Positions 1-7,827 of a stretch of 11,273 nt of DNA are shown one piece after another. This DNA is from Candidatus Kapaibacterium sp. GTDB taxonomy: Bacteria > Bacteroidota > Ignavibacteria > Kapaibacteriales > UBA2268. The DNA is taken from positions 1 through 11,273 of the forward strand of contig JAQIDA010000213.1 in the NCBI GenBank assembly GCA_027858275.1. Direction: 5' to 3'. The notes below the pieces were generated by a model. It made no database searches, was not told the origin of the DNA, and was given only the letters and a program-made list of their open reading frames with translations. Within the stretch, counting starts at the first letter, position 1, and every line of letters starts with the position of its first letter. Both the position numbers and the translations under genes were made by a program.

Positions 1-10
1 AAAGAGAAAA

Positions 11-1456
11 TTGGGAATCGAAAAAAATAAATTTGAGAAAAATAATGTTTTTCAGATAAATGCCGGTGCGTGGGGGAACAAAGTGCCGCCTCATTCCAAC
101 GAAGCGGAAATTGCCGTGATTGGAGCGATGATGCTCGACCGCAGTGCCGTGGCCGGAGTTGTCGATATCCTGACCGCTGACAGTTTTTACAGTGAAATAC
201 ACAGAGTAATTTTCGATACTATGGTCAGTATGTTCAACCTTGCTATACCGGTTGACATTATAACTCTCAGCGAGCAACTCTCTAAAGTTGATAAATTAGA
301 TTTTGTGGGAGGTATATTCTATTTAACCGAAATAAACGCGAAAACTCCGACTGCAGCCAACATCAAAAGACACGCCAGAATCATTCAGGAAAAATTTCTA
401 AAACGAATGCTGATTGGTACTGCAGGGCAGATTCTTGCCAATGCTTACGATGAAACTACCGACGCCCTTGAAGAAATCGATGACGCAGAAGCTCAGATAT
501 TCAAAATTGCGGAGAAACGATTTTCAAAAAGTTATTTACCTATCAATAAAATAGCTGCTGACACACTAAAATTAATAACAAAATTAGCCGAAAGTGACAA
601 AGGATTGAGCGGCGTCGCATCCGGATTACATCATCTGGACGATTTAACCGGTGGTTTTCAAGACTCTGACTTAATCATTGTTGCCGGGCGTCCTTCGATG
701 GGGAAAACAGCACTTGCTTTGTCTATGGCTCGTAACGCCGCCGTTGAATATAAAACACCTGTTGGGATATTCTCAATAGAAATGTCCGCGGTTCAATTAG
801 TTATGCGTTTGATAAGCGGGGAGGCGCAAGTCAACGGTAATGATCTTAGAACAGGGAAAATAGACCGGGATGCCACCATGCCTAAAATAGTTCATGCCAT
901 TGGCCGTATTGCCGACGCTCCCTTAATAATTGACGACAGCCCTTCTCTGTCAGTTATGGAATTCAGGGCAAAAGCCAGAAGAATGAAAGCAGAGCATAAA
1001 ATCCAAATGGTTATAATTGATTATTTGCAATTAATGCACTCACCCAAAGCTGAAAGCCGTGAGCGAGAAATCTCAATGATATCACAGTCATTGAAACAGG
1101 TAGCAAAAGAATTGAACATTCCCGTGATAGCTTTGTCGCAGCTCAATCGGTCGGTTGAGTCGAGAACCGACAAACGTCCGATGCTCTCCGATCTGCGTGA
1201 ATCAGGTTCAATCGAGCAGGATGCTGATATTGTTTGCTTCGTTTATCGTCCGGAATATTATAAAATCCCGGCATTTGCAAATGGTGATCCGACAGAGGGA
1301 ATGGCGGAAATAATCATCGGTAAGCAAAGAAACGGCCCGGTCGGTACCGCAAGAGTAGCTTACAGGAAAAACTTCGCCAGATTTGAAAATGCTGAAGTTG
1401 TACGCGGTGAAATGCCACAAGATTTAGGTGATACCAACTCAGATCCGGCATTCTAA
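11..1456 (+). CDS. dnaB: Replicative DNA helicase DnaB
   Basis: Hexameric replicative helicase that unwinds DNA at the fork on the lagging-strand template and recruits primase. The N-terminal DnaB domain (about residues 24-130, starting at VPPHSNEAEIAVIGAMM) is followed by a linker and the RecA-like ATPase domain (about 195-465). Walker A is GRPSMGKT (226-233), Walker B is VIIDYLQLM (334-342), and the DnaB motifs SQLNRSVESR (376-385) and DLRESGSIEQDADIV (394-408) are intact. The 481 residues are a normal family length, with no intein, which is a common insertion in this family. The start is uncertain: TTG at 11 is the first start codon visible, but the frame stays open to the window edge, so the true start may lie upstream. 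The first 20 or so residues are not conserved family sequence. Transcription ends at the hairpin just downstream. Confidence 0.97.
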   Translation: MGIEKNKFEKNNVFQINAGAWGNKVPPHSNEAEIAVIGAMMLDRSAVAGVVDILTADSFYSEIHRVIFDTMVSMFNLAIPVDIITLSEQLSKVDKLDFVGGIFYLTEINAKTPTAANIKRHARIIQEKFLKRMLIGTAGQILANAYDETTDALEEIDDAEAQIFKIAEKRFSKSYLPINKIAADTLKLITKLAESDKGLSGVASGLHHLDDLTGGFQDSDLIIVAGRPSMGKTALALSMARNAAVEYKTPVGIFSIEMSAVQLVMRLISGEAQVNGNDLRTGKIDRDATMPKIVHAIGRIADAPLIIDDSPSLSVMEFRAKARRMKAEHKIQMVIIDYLQLMHSPKAESREREISMISQSLKQVAKELNIPVIALSQLNRSVESRTDKRPMLSDLRESGSIEQDADIVCFVYRPEYYKIPAFANGDPTEGMAEIIIGKQRNGPVGTARVAYRKNFARFENAEVVRGEMPQDLGDTNSDPAF

Positions 1457-1483
1457 ATTTAGTGTCAATATCAAATTTTAACC

Positions 1484-1596
<113 letters not shown>

Positions 1597-1609
1597 AAAA
1601 AGCAGAATA

Positions 1610-1641
1610 CAAATATAGTCTAATTATTTGTATTTTCCAAA
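1610..1641 (-). promoter_or_regulatory. Bacteroidota-type promoter of tRNA-Pro
   Basis: On the minus strand a TTTG box (complement of 1638-1641) is followed, after a 20-base spacer, by TATATTTG (complement of 1610-1617). The second box matches the published Bacteroidota -7 consensus TAnnTTTG exactly, and the first matches the -33 TTTG. The -7 box ends 13 bases before the first base of the tRNA at 1596, which implies a very short 5' leader. Both boxes and the spacing are read directly; promoter function is inferred. Confidence 0.65.
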
Positions 1642-1685
1642 TATATTTATGATTATATTTTTGTAAGTTTAATTCTATTCTTCTG

Positions 1686-2756
1686 TTAAAGATTCTTATC
1701 GGGAGATGGATTTAGTTCATCAATCAATTTACCCGTCAAAGAAGCGATGCGCTTATCTCTGCGTTGTTTCGCGACCATTCGCAAATCGACAACTTTATCG
1801 ACTTCATCCACAATTTCTACGCCGAGAATCGTTTCAAGAACGTCCTCCATTGTGATCAATCCTTCCACACCGCCGTATTCGTCAACAACTACAAATTGAT
1901 GCTGACGTCTGCGTAAAAACATATCAAGAGCATCATCGAGTTCGGCATTTTCAGGGATAATATATATTTCTCGAGATAAGCTGCGAAGTTTGGTGTTTGA
2001 CTTTCCTTTGAGCGCGGCACGGAGAATATCTGCCGACATCACATACCCGACAACATCATCATCCAAAGACTCGCCCTCCCAAATCGGGAAACGTGAATAC
2101 TGCATCAACTCGCTCATTTCAGCAACTTCGCCGACTGTTTTATCAGCTTCAAGGCTAAATACAACAGTTCGGGGAGTCATCACATCAGAGACAAACACGT
2201 TGCTGAAGAGCATAATATTTTTTAATATTCTATATTCATCCGCCTCAATAGCACCTTCTGCGCGTGCAGTATCGAACATCGCGGTCAGATCTTCACGAGA
2301 AGCTTCTTCGCTTGACAGGCCCGAAATTTTTCGATCAATGAGTTCGATAATCATAATTATCGGCTTAGCCAATATCGACATCAAACTAAAAACCGGCAAA
2401 AACATTGCGGATCCGCTTAAAGAAAATCGTTTGCCGAGACCGCTGAAAAATGTTCTGATAATAACATAAATAACAAATAATGCAATTACTGCCAAAATAG
2501 GTACATACCAAGTCAATGAATGCACATAGACGGTCAAACCCATAGCTACAGCCGCCCCGGTATAGAGGAACGATTCAATTACAGTCGTTGCTTTAATCTG
2601 AGCATACAATTGATTTTTGAATTTTTCAGCTTTGCCGGAAGTATCTTCCGCGAAAATATTATTGATATCGTCCTTGGACAAGGACGCTACAAGAGATGAA
2701 ATGAAAGCGCAAAATACTGACACCAGCATCAACGCTGCTATTATAAAATATTCCAT
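1686..2756 (-). CDS. CNNM (DUF21) and CBS-pair membrane protein, short HlyC/CorC-type
   Basis: Inner-membrane protein of the CNNM/CorB family, whose characterised members are linked to Mg2+ export. The membrane domain covers about residues 1-140, with hydrophobic segments near 3-25, 58-78, 82-103 and 115-140. A linker and a CBS pair (about 188-315) follow, with the family markers MTPR (193-196), DEYGG (292-296) and EDVLETILG (304-312). At 356 residues it ends in a basic tail soon after the second CBS, so it lacks the C-terminal CorC_HlyC domain of the longer (about 420-440 residue) members; short versions of this kind exist. The TM1 Glu and TM2 Asn usual in the family look replaced (S20 and E61), so transport activity is uncertain. 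The start is ATG at 2756, with a purine-rich GGGAGAG only about 17 bases upstream. No terminator separates it from the tRNA downstream on the same strand. Confidence 0.9.
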   Translation of the reverse strand: MEYFIIAALMLVSVFCAFISSLVASLSKDDINNIFAEDTSGKAEKFKNQLYAQIKATTVIESFLYTGAAVAMGLTVYVHSLTWYVPILAVIALFVIYVIIRTFFSGLGKRFSLSGSAMFLPVFSLMSILAKPIIMIIELIDRKISGLSSEEASREDLTAMFDTARAEGAIEADEYRILKNIMLFSNVFVSDVMTPRTVVFSLEADKTVGEVAEMSELMQYSRFPIWEGESLDDDVVGYVMSADILRAALKGKSNTKLRSLSREIYIIPENAELDDALDMFLRRRQHQFVVVDEYGGVEGLITMEDVLETILGVEIVDEVDKVVDLRMVAKQRRDKRIASLTGKLIDELNPSPDKNL

Positions 2757-2994
2757 ATAGTCCGGCTGTCCGGCTCTCCCTACTGTTCTACAAACGATTT
2801 TTCAAATTTCTATAACGCTTATACAGTATACAAATTTTATGCCGGCTGTACCAACTAAAATATTTGTATCTTTTTATATAGACATATTATCTATTTTTTT
2901 AGTTTATTGGTTCCTGCCGATCCATAGGTTAAAATATATTCGAATCTGTACGTTTCGTTAATAAAAATTTATTAAGTTTAAATCGAAAATATCA
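2757..2994. other. Divergent intergenic region
   Basis: This 238-base gap lies between the divergent CNNM and DUF255 genes and must hold both promoters. It is AT-rich except for CCGGCTGT, which occurs at 2762-2769 and again at 2842-2849, with an extra CCGGCT at 2770-2775. I found no exact TAnnTTTG box with a suitably spaced TTTG on either strand. On the minus strand TTGGTA, an 18-base spacer and TATACT form a weak sigma70-like candidate. No small gene is visible. Confidence 0.5.
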
Positions 2995-5076
2995 ATGGCT
3001 AAAAAAAATAAACCAAATCAGCTGATCGATTCCAAAAGCCCATACTTACTACAACATGCATACAATCCCGTCAATTGGTATCAATGGGGAGATGAGGCTT
3101 TTGCGATTGCCAAAAAAGAAAACAAACCGGTTTTTTTGTCAATCGGATACTCTACCTGTCATTGGTGTCATGTTATGGCTCACGAATCATTCGAGGACGA
3201 GGAAGTTGCCGCACTGATGAACGAAGCTTTTGTGAATATCAAAGTGGACAGAGAAGAGCGTCCCGATATTGATTCGATCTACATGTCAGTATGCCAAATG
3301 CTCACCGGCGGCGGCGGCTGGCCTCTCACAATAGTTATGACACCGGATAAAAAACCATTCTTCGCGACGACTTATGTCCCAAAGGAAAACAACTTTGGCA
3401 GATTTGGCATGATGGAGATGATTCCGCAACTTGTCAAGGCTTGGAAGGAAAGACCCGATGAGATTCTGAAATCAGCGGAAGAAATTACAAAAAAACTGAC
3501 TGTCAGCGCCGCCTCCGGACCACGTCAACAAATTAGTAAGCAAGTGTTTGAATCAGCTTATGAATCATTAGTTCGAATTTTTGACAAAGATTTCGGAGGA
3601 TTTGGAACTAAACCGAAATTCCCGATGGCTCACAATATAACTTTCTTATTGAGATACGCGGCTAAAAATCCGGAATCTAACGCTCTTGAAATGCTCAATA
3701 AAACGCTTGATATGATCAGCAAAGGCGGCATACGCGATCATCTTGGCAATGGATTTCACAGATATTCGACGGACAGCAAATGGCTTATCCCTCATTTTGA
3801 AAAAATGCTCTATGATCAGGCGCTGCTGATTCCTGCTTATGCGGAAGCATGGCAGCTTAAGCCCAATCCGGTATTCAAAGACGCGGCAGAGTCAACAATC
3901 GAATATGTTCTGCGTGATATGCTTTCACCGGAAGGCGCGTTCTTCTCAGCTGAAGATGCTGATTCTGAAGGAGTCGAAGGCAAATTCTATGTTTGGGAAT
4001 ATGATGAAATTAAATCAGTACTTGCTGATCGTACTGAGCTGTTCACTGACGCATACGGAGTTCTCGAAGCCGGTAATTTCATCGAGGATCATAATTCGGA
4101 ACCTGACGGAACCAACATTCTCTACAAAGCCGCATCCGACAGCGATCTCGCCGACAAACACAAAATCAGCGAACAAGAAGTCATAAGCAGATTGAAGGAA
4201 GCCAGAAAACTCTTGTTCGATCATCGCGAAAAACGAATTCGCCCCGGTCTCGATGATAAAATCCTTTGCGATTGGAACGGATTGATGATCTTAGCTCTTG
4301 CCAAATCCGGCAAAATCTTTAATAAAAAAGAATATATCACTGCAGCACGAAAAGCGTCAGATTTTATCTTCGAAAAAATGACGGATTCAAAAGGTCGCCT
4401 GCTTCACACATATCGTAAGGGCAAAGCGGATATCCCGGGAAACATCGATGATTACGCCTTTCTGATTGCGGCGCTGATTGATTTATATGAAGCTGATTTT
4501 GACATTTTACATATAGACCGAGCACGGAAATTGAACGATATTCTTGATAAACACTTTTTAGACAACAGCGACGGCGCGTATTTCTTCACGGCAGACTATG
4601 CCGAAAAATTGATTGTCAGAAAAAAAGAATTGTACGACGGTGCTCTGCCTTCAGGAACTTCGTTAGAGTTGATGAACATGATCCGACTCGAAAGGCTTAG
4701 CGGCGATCAGCGAATGAAAAAGAAAGTAAAAAATCTAATCGAAAGCTACGGTTCTTCCGTAAATAGTTCTCCGATTGCATACACTCAATTTCTAAACGCT
4801 CTTGATTTTTGGTTTGGTCCGAGTATGGAAATTGTCATCTGTGCTTATGATTTTGACAAAACAGCGAAAGATATGCTCGAATTGATAAACTCAAAATTCA
4901 TCCCTAATAAGACAATAATGCTCAAGACAAATGAGAACTCTGCCAAAATCGAAAAACTGGCTCCGTTCACAGTCGGAATGAAAGTAGTTAAAGGTGAGAC
5001 CGCGGCTTATGTCTGCACAAATAATACTTGTGCCGCACCTGTGTATGATATTGCCGCATTGAAGAAATTAATATAG
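2995..5076 (+). CDS. DUF255 thioredoxin-domain protein (YyaL/SPATA20 family)
   Basis: Cytoplasmic protein of the widespread YyaL/SPATA20 family (COG1331), whose biochemical role is not firmly established. The N-terminal thioredoxin-like DUF255 domain (about residues 8-170) shows the family signature SPYLLQHAYNPVNW (15-28), the redox-like motif CHWC (55-58), DREERPDID (85-93) and GGGGWPL (105-111). The rest is an (alpha/alpha)-barrel resembling N-acylglucosamine epimerases and glycosidases, with FGGFGTKPKFP (200-210), DHLGNGFHRY (248-257), HFEKMLYDQ (267-275), AEDADSEG (319-326) and DWNGLM (426-431). The two-cysteine C terminus (CTNNTCAAP, 679-687) is also usual. No signal peptide is seen, and 693 residues is full family length. 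It starts at ATG 2995 with no clear Shine-Dalgarno sequence. It is the first of five co-directional genes. Confidence 0.95.
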   Translation: MAKKNKPNQLIDSKSPYLLQHAYNPVNWYQWGDEAFAIAKKENKPVFLSIGYSTCHWCHVMAHESFEDEEVAALMNEAFVNIKVDREERPDIDSIYMSVCQMLTGGGGWPLTIVMTPDKKPFFATTYVPKENNFGRFGMMEMIPQLVKAWKERPDEILKSAEEITKKLTVSAASGPRQQISKQVFESAYESLVRIFDKDFGGFGTKPKFPMAHNITFLLRYAAKNPESNALEMLNKTLDMISKGGIRDHLGNGFHRYSTDSKWLIPHFEKMLYDQALLIPAYAEAWQLKPNPVFKDAAESTIEYVLRDMLSPEGAFFSAEDADSEGVEGKFYVWEYDEIKSVLADRTELFTDAYGVLEAGNFIEDHNSEPDGTNILYKAASDSDLADKHKISEQEVISRLKEARKLLFDHREKRIRPGLDDKILCDWNGLMILALAKSGKIFNKKEYITAARKASDFIFEKMTDSKGRLLHTYRKGKADIPGNIDDYAFLIAALIDLYEADFDILHIDRARKLNDILDKHFLDNSDGAYFFTADYAEKLIVRKKELYDGALPSGTSLELMNMIRLERLSGDQRMKKKVKNLIESYGSSVNSSPIAYTQFLNALDFWFGPSMEIVICAYDFDKTAKDMLELINSKFIPNKTIMLKTNENSAKIEKLAPFTVGMKVVKGETAAYVCTNNTCAAPVYDIAALKKLI

Positions 5077-5185
5077 AAGAAATCAATTTTGATCCGGTTT
5101 ATCGCCTAATCAAAACAAAAGATGTTATCAACAAACACGTTTATTAATATGAATAGATGAGACAACGAAACGGACGAAACAAGAC

Positions 5186-5824
5186 ATGGAAAAGATCGGA
5201 ATATTTTCGCTGAAAAAAGTACTCTTCCCGGATTCGCTGGTTCCTTTGCATATTTTCGAGGAACGATATTTGAGACTGGTACACGAAGCATATAATAACA
5301 AATATGTCTTCGGTATAAATCTGGATGCTTCTGTCAAAGTTTTTGAGACAGGTTGCATCGCTGAAATAGTTGATATAGTGAAAGAGTATACCGACGGCCG
5401 AAAAGACATTTTGATAAAGGGAGGTCGTCGGTACAGAATGAACAGCTACGGGAAATCTGATCAACTATGGAATACCGCTGAGATTGAGTATTTCAATGAC
5501 AGGGAAGAAGATGCAGACAAAGCACTGGCCGAGCAATGTATCTCGAAATACAATGAAATAGCCGAAAAAGTAAAAAAACAATTCTATATTAAAAAGCTTG
5601 ACGCTTCAAACGCAACTGACCTGAGACTTTCTTTTCTTATTGCTCAGAAATCCGGGATGTCACTTGTTGAGAGACAAAACCTCCTGGGAATGACTTCAGA
5701 AAATGAACGTTTGAAAATTCTTATGTCCCATTTCAACAAAATGCTTCCCTTGATAAAAGAAGCCGGACTTATAAGCGAAATTATTAGAAATGACGGATAT
5801 TATGATCCAAAATATTTTAAATGA
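5186..5824 (+). CDS. Stand-alone Lon substrate-binding (LonN) domain protein
   Basis: A 212-residue protein consisting only of a LonN-type domain (PF02190). It starts IGIFSLKKVLFPDSLVPLHIFE-like, with the conserved LFP, PLHIFEERY (about 20-28) and a GR-containing strand (IKGGRRYR, about 77-84), followed by a helical bundle (about 108-200) containing the LLGM turn typical of such proteins. No AAA+ ATPase or Ser-Lys protease domain follows, so it is not a Lon protease. Stand-alone members are common, with unclear function; substrate recognition or adaptor activity is an inference. No signal peptide is seen, so it is probably cytoplasmic. The start at ATG 5186 lacks a strong ribosome-binding site. 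It lies 109 bases after the DUF255 gene and 48 before folP, consistent with an operon. Confidence 0.9.
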   Translation: MEKIGIFSLKKVLFPDSLVPLHIFEERYLRLVHEAYNNKYVFGINLDASVKVFETGCIAEIVDIVKEYTDGRKDILIKGGRRYRMNSYGKSDQLWNTAEIEYFNDREEDADKALAEQCISKYNEIAEKVKKQFYIKKLDASNATDLRLSFLIAQKSGMSLVERQNLLGMTSENERLKILMSHFNKMLPLIKEAGLISEIIRNDGYYDPKYFK

Positions 5825-5872
5825 CAGCTCCTTCAACATAAATTTTTGATCATTTTTTATCGAGATTAAATC

Positions 5873-6676
5873 ATGTCAGATAAAAGAAAATTCCCACAAA
5901 TTATGGGGATATTAAACGTGACACCGGATTCATTTTCGGACGGCGGGAAATTCGATAATGTCGATGCCGCTCTATATCATTGCGGCAAAATGACAGAAAA
6001 CAGAATTGATATAATCGATATCGGTGGTGAAAGCAGCAGACCCGGCGCTGCAGCAGTTGACGAACAAGAGGAAATCTCCAGAGTTGTTCCGGTTATAAAA
6101 AAAATAAAAGAAGAATTTCCAAACTTAGAAATCAGCATTGATACATGCAAATCACCGGTTGCGAGAGCTGCCGCTGATGCCGGAGTAGATATAATTAATG
6201 ATATAAGCGGTTTGGATTTCGATCCGAAAATTGCCGATATAGCTGCCGAATATAATTTAAAATTAATATTGATGCACATGCAAGGAACTCCGCGAAATAT
6301 GCAGGAGAACCCACATTACGATGATGTTGTTGATGATGTTTTCGATATTTTACAAAAGAAAATCGAATTTGCCCGGTCTCGAGGAGTCAAATCAATTATC
6401 GGAGATGTCGGAATCGGTTTCGGCAAAACACTTGAGCATAATCTGACCTTGCTGCGCAGGCATATGGAGTTCAGCAAACTCGGCGTACCTATGTTACTCG
6501 GAATTTCCAGGAAGTCTTTCATTCACAAAATGTTAAATATCGACAACCCCTTAGACAGGGACATTCCGACAGCAATAATCCATGCTCTGATGTTGAATTC
6601 AGGCGCGGAAATTATCAGAGTTCATAATACGACTGTCATTAATATGCTGAAAAATATCTATATTGCAGTTGGATAA
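5873..6676 (+). CDS. folP: Dihydropteroate synthase
   Basis: Folate biosynthesis enzyme in the cytoplasm. It condenses 6-hydroxymethyl-7,8-dihydropterin pyrophosphate with p-aminobenzoate to give dihydropteroate and is the target of sulfonamides. It is a TIM barrel with all main motifs in order: GILNVTPDSFSDGG (12-25), GGESSRPGA (51-59), SIDT (88-91), INDISG (108-113), MHMQGTPRNMQ (134-144), GDVGIGFGK (177-185), SRKSF (212-216) and the final RVH (249-251). The length of 267 residues is usual. Two positions differ from the common consensus: Ser instead of Thr in GGES(T)RPG, and Val instead of Pro in D-P-G-x-G-F-G-K. The catalytic set looks otherwise complete, so I expect an active enzyme. It starts at ATG 5873 and lies 54 bases before lpxK, which opens in the same frame. 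Confidence 0.97.
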   Translation: MSDKRKFPQIMGILNVTPDSFSDGGKFDNVDAALYHCGKMTENRIDIIDIGGESSRPGAAAVDEQEEISRVVPVIKKIKEEFPNLEISIDTCKSPVARAAADAGVDIINDISGLDFDPKIADIAAEYNLKLILMHMQGTPRNMQENPHYDDVVDDVFDILQKKIEFARSRGVKSIIGDVGIGFGKTLEHNLTLLRRHMEFSKLGVPMLLGISRKSFIHKMLNIDNPLDRDIPTAIIHALMLNSGAEIIRVHNTTVINMLKNIYIAVG

Positions 6677-6730
6677 GATTTATATGTTATCTCCGGAATT
6701 ATCGTTGTTAATCAACAAACAAAGCAATCA

Positions 6731-7756
6731 ATGCTCACATTTTTATCAAAAATATATTCTTACTTTGCGGTCAAACGCAAAAAGGACTTTGACTCCGGTA
6801 AAATCCCCGTTGTTGGATTATCTATTCCTGTGTTTAGTGTCGGGAATATTTCCGCCGGCGGCACCGGCAAAACACCGTTCACGATTATGTTAGCAAAGTT
6901 TCTCAAAGACTGCGGACATCGTCCTGCTGTTGTAGGACGGGGCTATAGAAGAAAGAGCAGGGGAGAAGTTGTTGTTTCCGACGGCAAATCAATTCTTTGT
7001 GACGCCGAGACCGGAGGCGATGAAATGTTACTGGTCGCTCAAGCCGCCAAAGTTCCTGTAATAGCTCACGATAAAAAATATATCGGAGCGCTATCAGCTG
7101 AAAAAATGTTTGGTATTGATTGTCTGATAATAGATGACGGATTCCAACATCGTTACTTAGCCAGAGATATTGATATAGTTCTGATCGACCGAAATACTCT
7201 CGATAACCCTCATGTTTGGCCCAAAGGACGACTGCGTGAACCCATAGAATTTATAGCCGAAGCTGATATAATTGTATGTCCTGAAGAGCTCACAGGAACA
7301 AGAGTGCATGCTCCATTGCTCAGTGTCGAGAAGTTCGTGAACAATGATATATTGAAAATATCAACAAAAATTACAGCAAAAGATCCATATTATTTACAGA
7401 CTGCAAAAAAAATCTCGGCAGATCTCCCCGGAGAAAAAGTAATTGCTTTTTCCGGACTCGGTCAACCCGATAAATTTGAAAAAACACTGGCTGATACAGG
7501 CTTTAGACTTGAAAAACATTTTATATTTAAAGACCATTATAATTATAGCAAACAAGACATAATAAAAATATCGAAGTACGCTTCGGACCGAAATATCAAA
7601 ATAATTACGACAACAGAAAAAGATGCCGTAAAAATCAAAAAGTTTGGCAATGTATTTGATAGTATGATCAGAGAATGCATTGTTTGTCCGATTGAGACAG
7701 AGATCTCTGAAGGCAGACAAGCATTTGAAAAACGAATATTGTCAGCATTTGATTAG
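6731..7756 (+). CDS. lpxK: Tetraacyldisaccharide 4'-kinase
   Basis: Transfers the ATP gamma-phosphate to the 4' position of the tetraacyldisaccharide 1-phosphate intermediate, making lipid IVA at the inner face of the inner membrane. It marks a Gram-negative cell with lipid A. Visible motifs are the P-loop SVGNISAGGTGKTP (36-49), RGYRRK (70-75), GDEMLL (96-101), DDGFQHR (135-141) and PKGRLREP (164-171). The C-terminal part carries the usual KDHYNYS-like stretch and TTTEKDAVK. The 341 residues are typical. The N-terminal region before the P-loop is about 35 residues and only weakly hydrophobic, somewhat shorter than in E. coli. ATG 6731 is the only standard start after the folP stop in this frame. 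Its TAG stop overlaps a strong AGGGGG ribosome-binding site for what follows, suggesting translational coupling. Confidence 0.96.
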   Translation: MLTFLSKIYSYFAVKRKKDFDSGKIPVVGLSIPVFSVGNISAGGTGKTPFTIMLAKFLKDCGHRPAVVGRGYRRKSRGEVVVSDGKSILCDAETGGDEMLLVAQAAKVPVIAHDKKYIGALSAEKMFGIDCLIIDDGFQHRYLARDIDIVLIDRNTLDNPHVWPKGRLREPIEFIAEADIIVCPEELTGTRVHAPLLSVEKFVNNDILKISTKITAKDPYYLQTAKKISADLPGEKVIAFSGLGQPDKFEKTLADTGFRLEKHFIFKDHYNYSKQDIIKISKYASDRNIKIITTTEKDAVKIKKFGNVFDSMIRECIVCPIETEISEGRQAFEKRILSAFD

Positions 7757-7760
7757 GGGG
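7755..7760 (+). promoter_or_regulatory. Strong ribosome-binding site overlapping the lpxK stop
   Basis: AGGGGG shares two bases with the lpxK TAG stop (7754-7756) and lies 7 bases before ATG 7768. It is one of the clearest Shine-Dalgarno matches in the window. It indicates that translation was meant to start at 7768, in frame with the amidotransferase but upstream of a TAA. Confidence 0.7.
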
Positions 7761-7767
7761 TTTTAGC

Positions 7768-7821
7768 ATGCTTGGTTCGAATTTAATAAAAAACGAGACT
7801 GTATTGTCAAATATAAGATAA
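7768..7821 (+). other. 17-codon open frame ending in TAA, in frame with the amidotransferase
   Basis: From ATG 7768 the frame encodes MLGSNLIKNETVLSNIR and then reaches TAA at 7819-7821. The amidotransferase frame continues directly after it with SVLLLFALAALLSSC, the hydrophobic core and lipobox of a lipoprotein signal peptide. The stretch is either the detached n-region of that signal peptide (a nonsense mutation or base error, since AAA to TAA is one change) or a short leader peptide allowing reinitiation at TTG 7828. It also contains A AAA AAC at 7788-7794, a slippery-type heptamer in frame, but no complete recoding route follows from it alone. Confidence 0.5.
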
Positions 7822-7827
7822 TCGGTT

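Noticed and set aside
11..1456. Intein or frameshift in dnaB
   Set aside because: All helicase motifs are continuous and the length is normal.
1990..2469. 159-codon open frame on the + strand inside the CNNM gene
   Set aside because: It is antisense to a well-supported family gene, and its translation shows no domain and is rich in Ser/Ile as expected for a shadow frame.
2931..2956. TATATTCG and TACGTTTC near-matches to a Bacteroidota -7 box before the DUF255 gene
   Set aside because: Each has one mismatch and neither has a TTTG box at 19-21 bases upstream.
3839..4186. 115-codon frame inside the DUF255 gene
   Set aside because: It lies out of frame within the strongly conserved barrel domain and has no family resemblance.
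5087..5115. Inverted repeat TTTTGAT-N15-ATCAAAA after the DUF255 gene, considered as a terminator
   Set aside because: The stem is AT-rich, the loop is 15 bases and no T tract follows, so it is unlikely to terminate transcription.
7788..7794. A AAA AAC slippery heptamer as programmed frameshifting that bypasses the TAA
   Set aside because: A -1 slip here enters a frame that itself stops later and would need a second +1 shift near 7826 to rejoin the amidotransferase; no stimulatory structure was seen.
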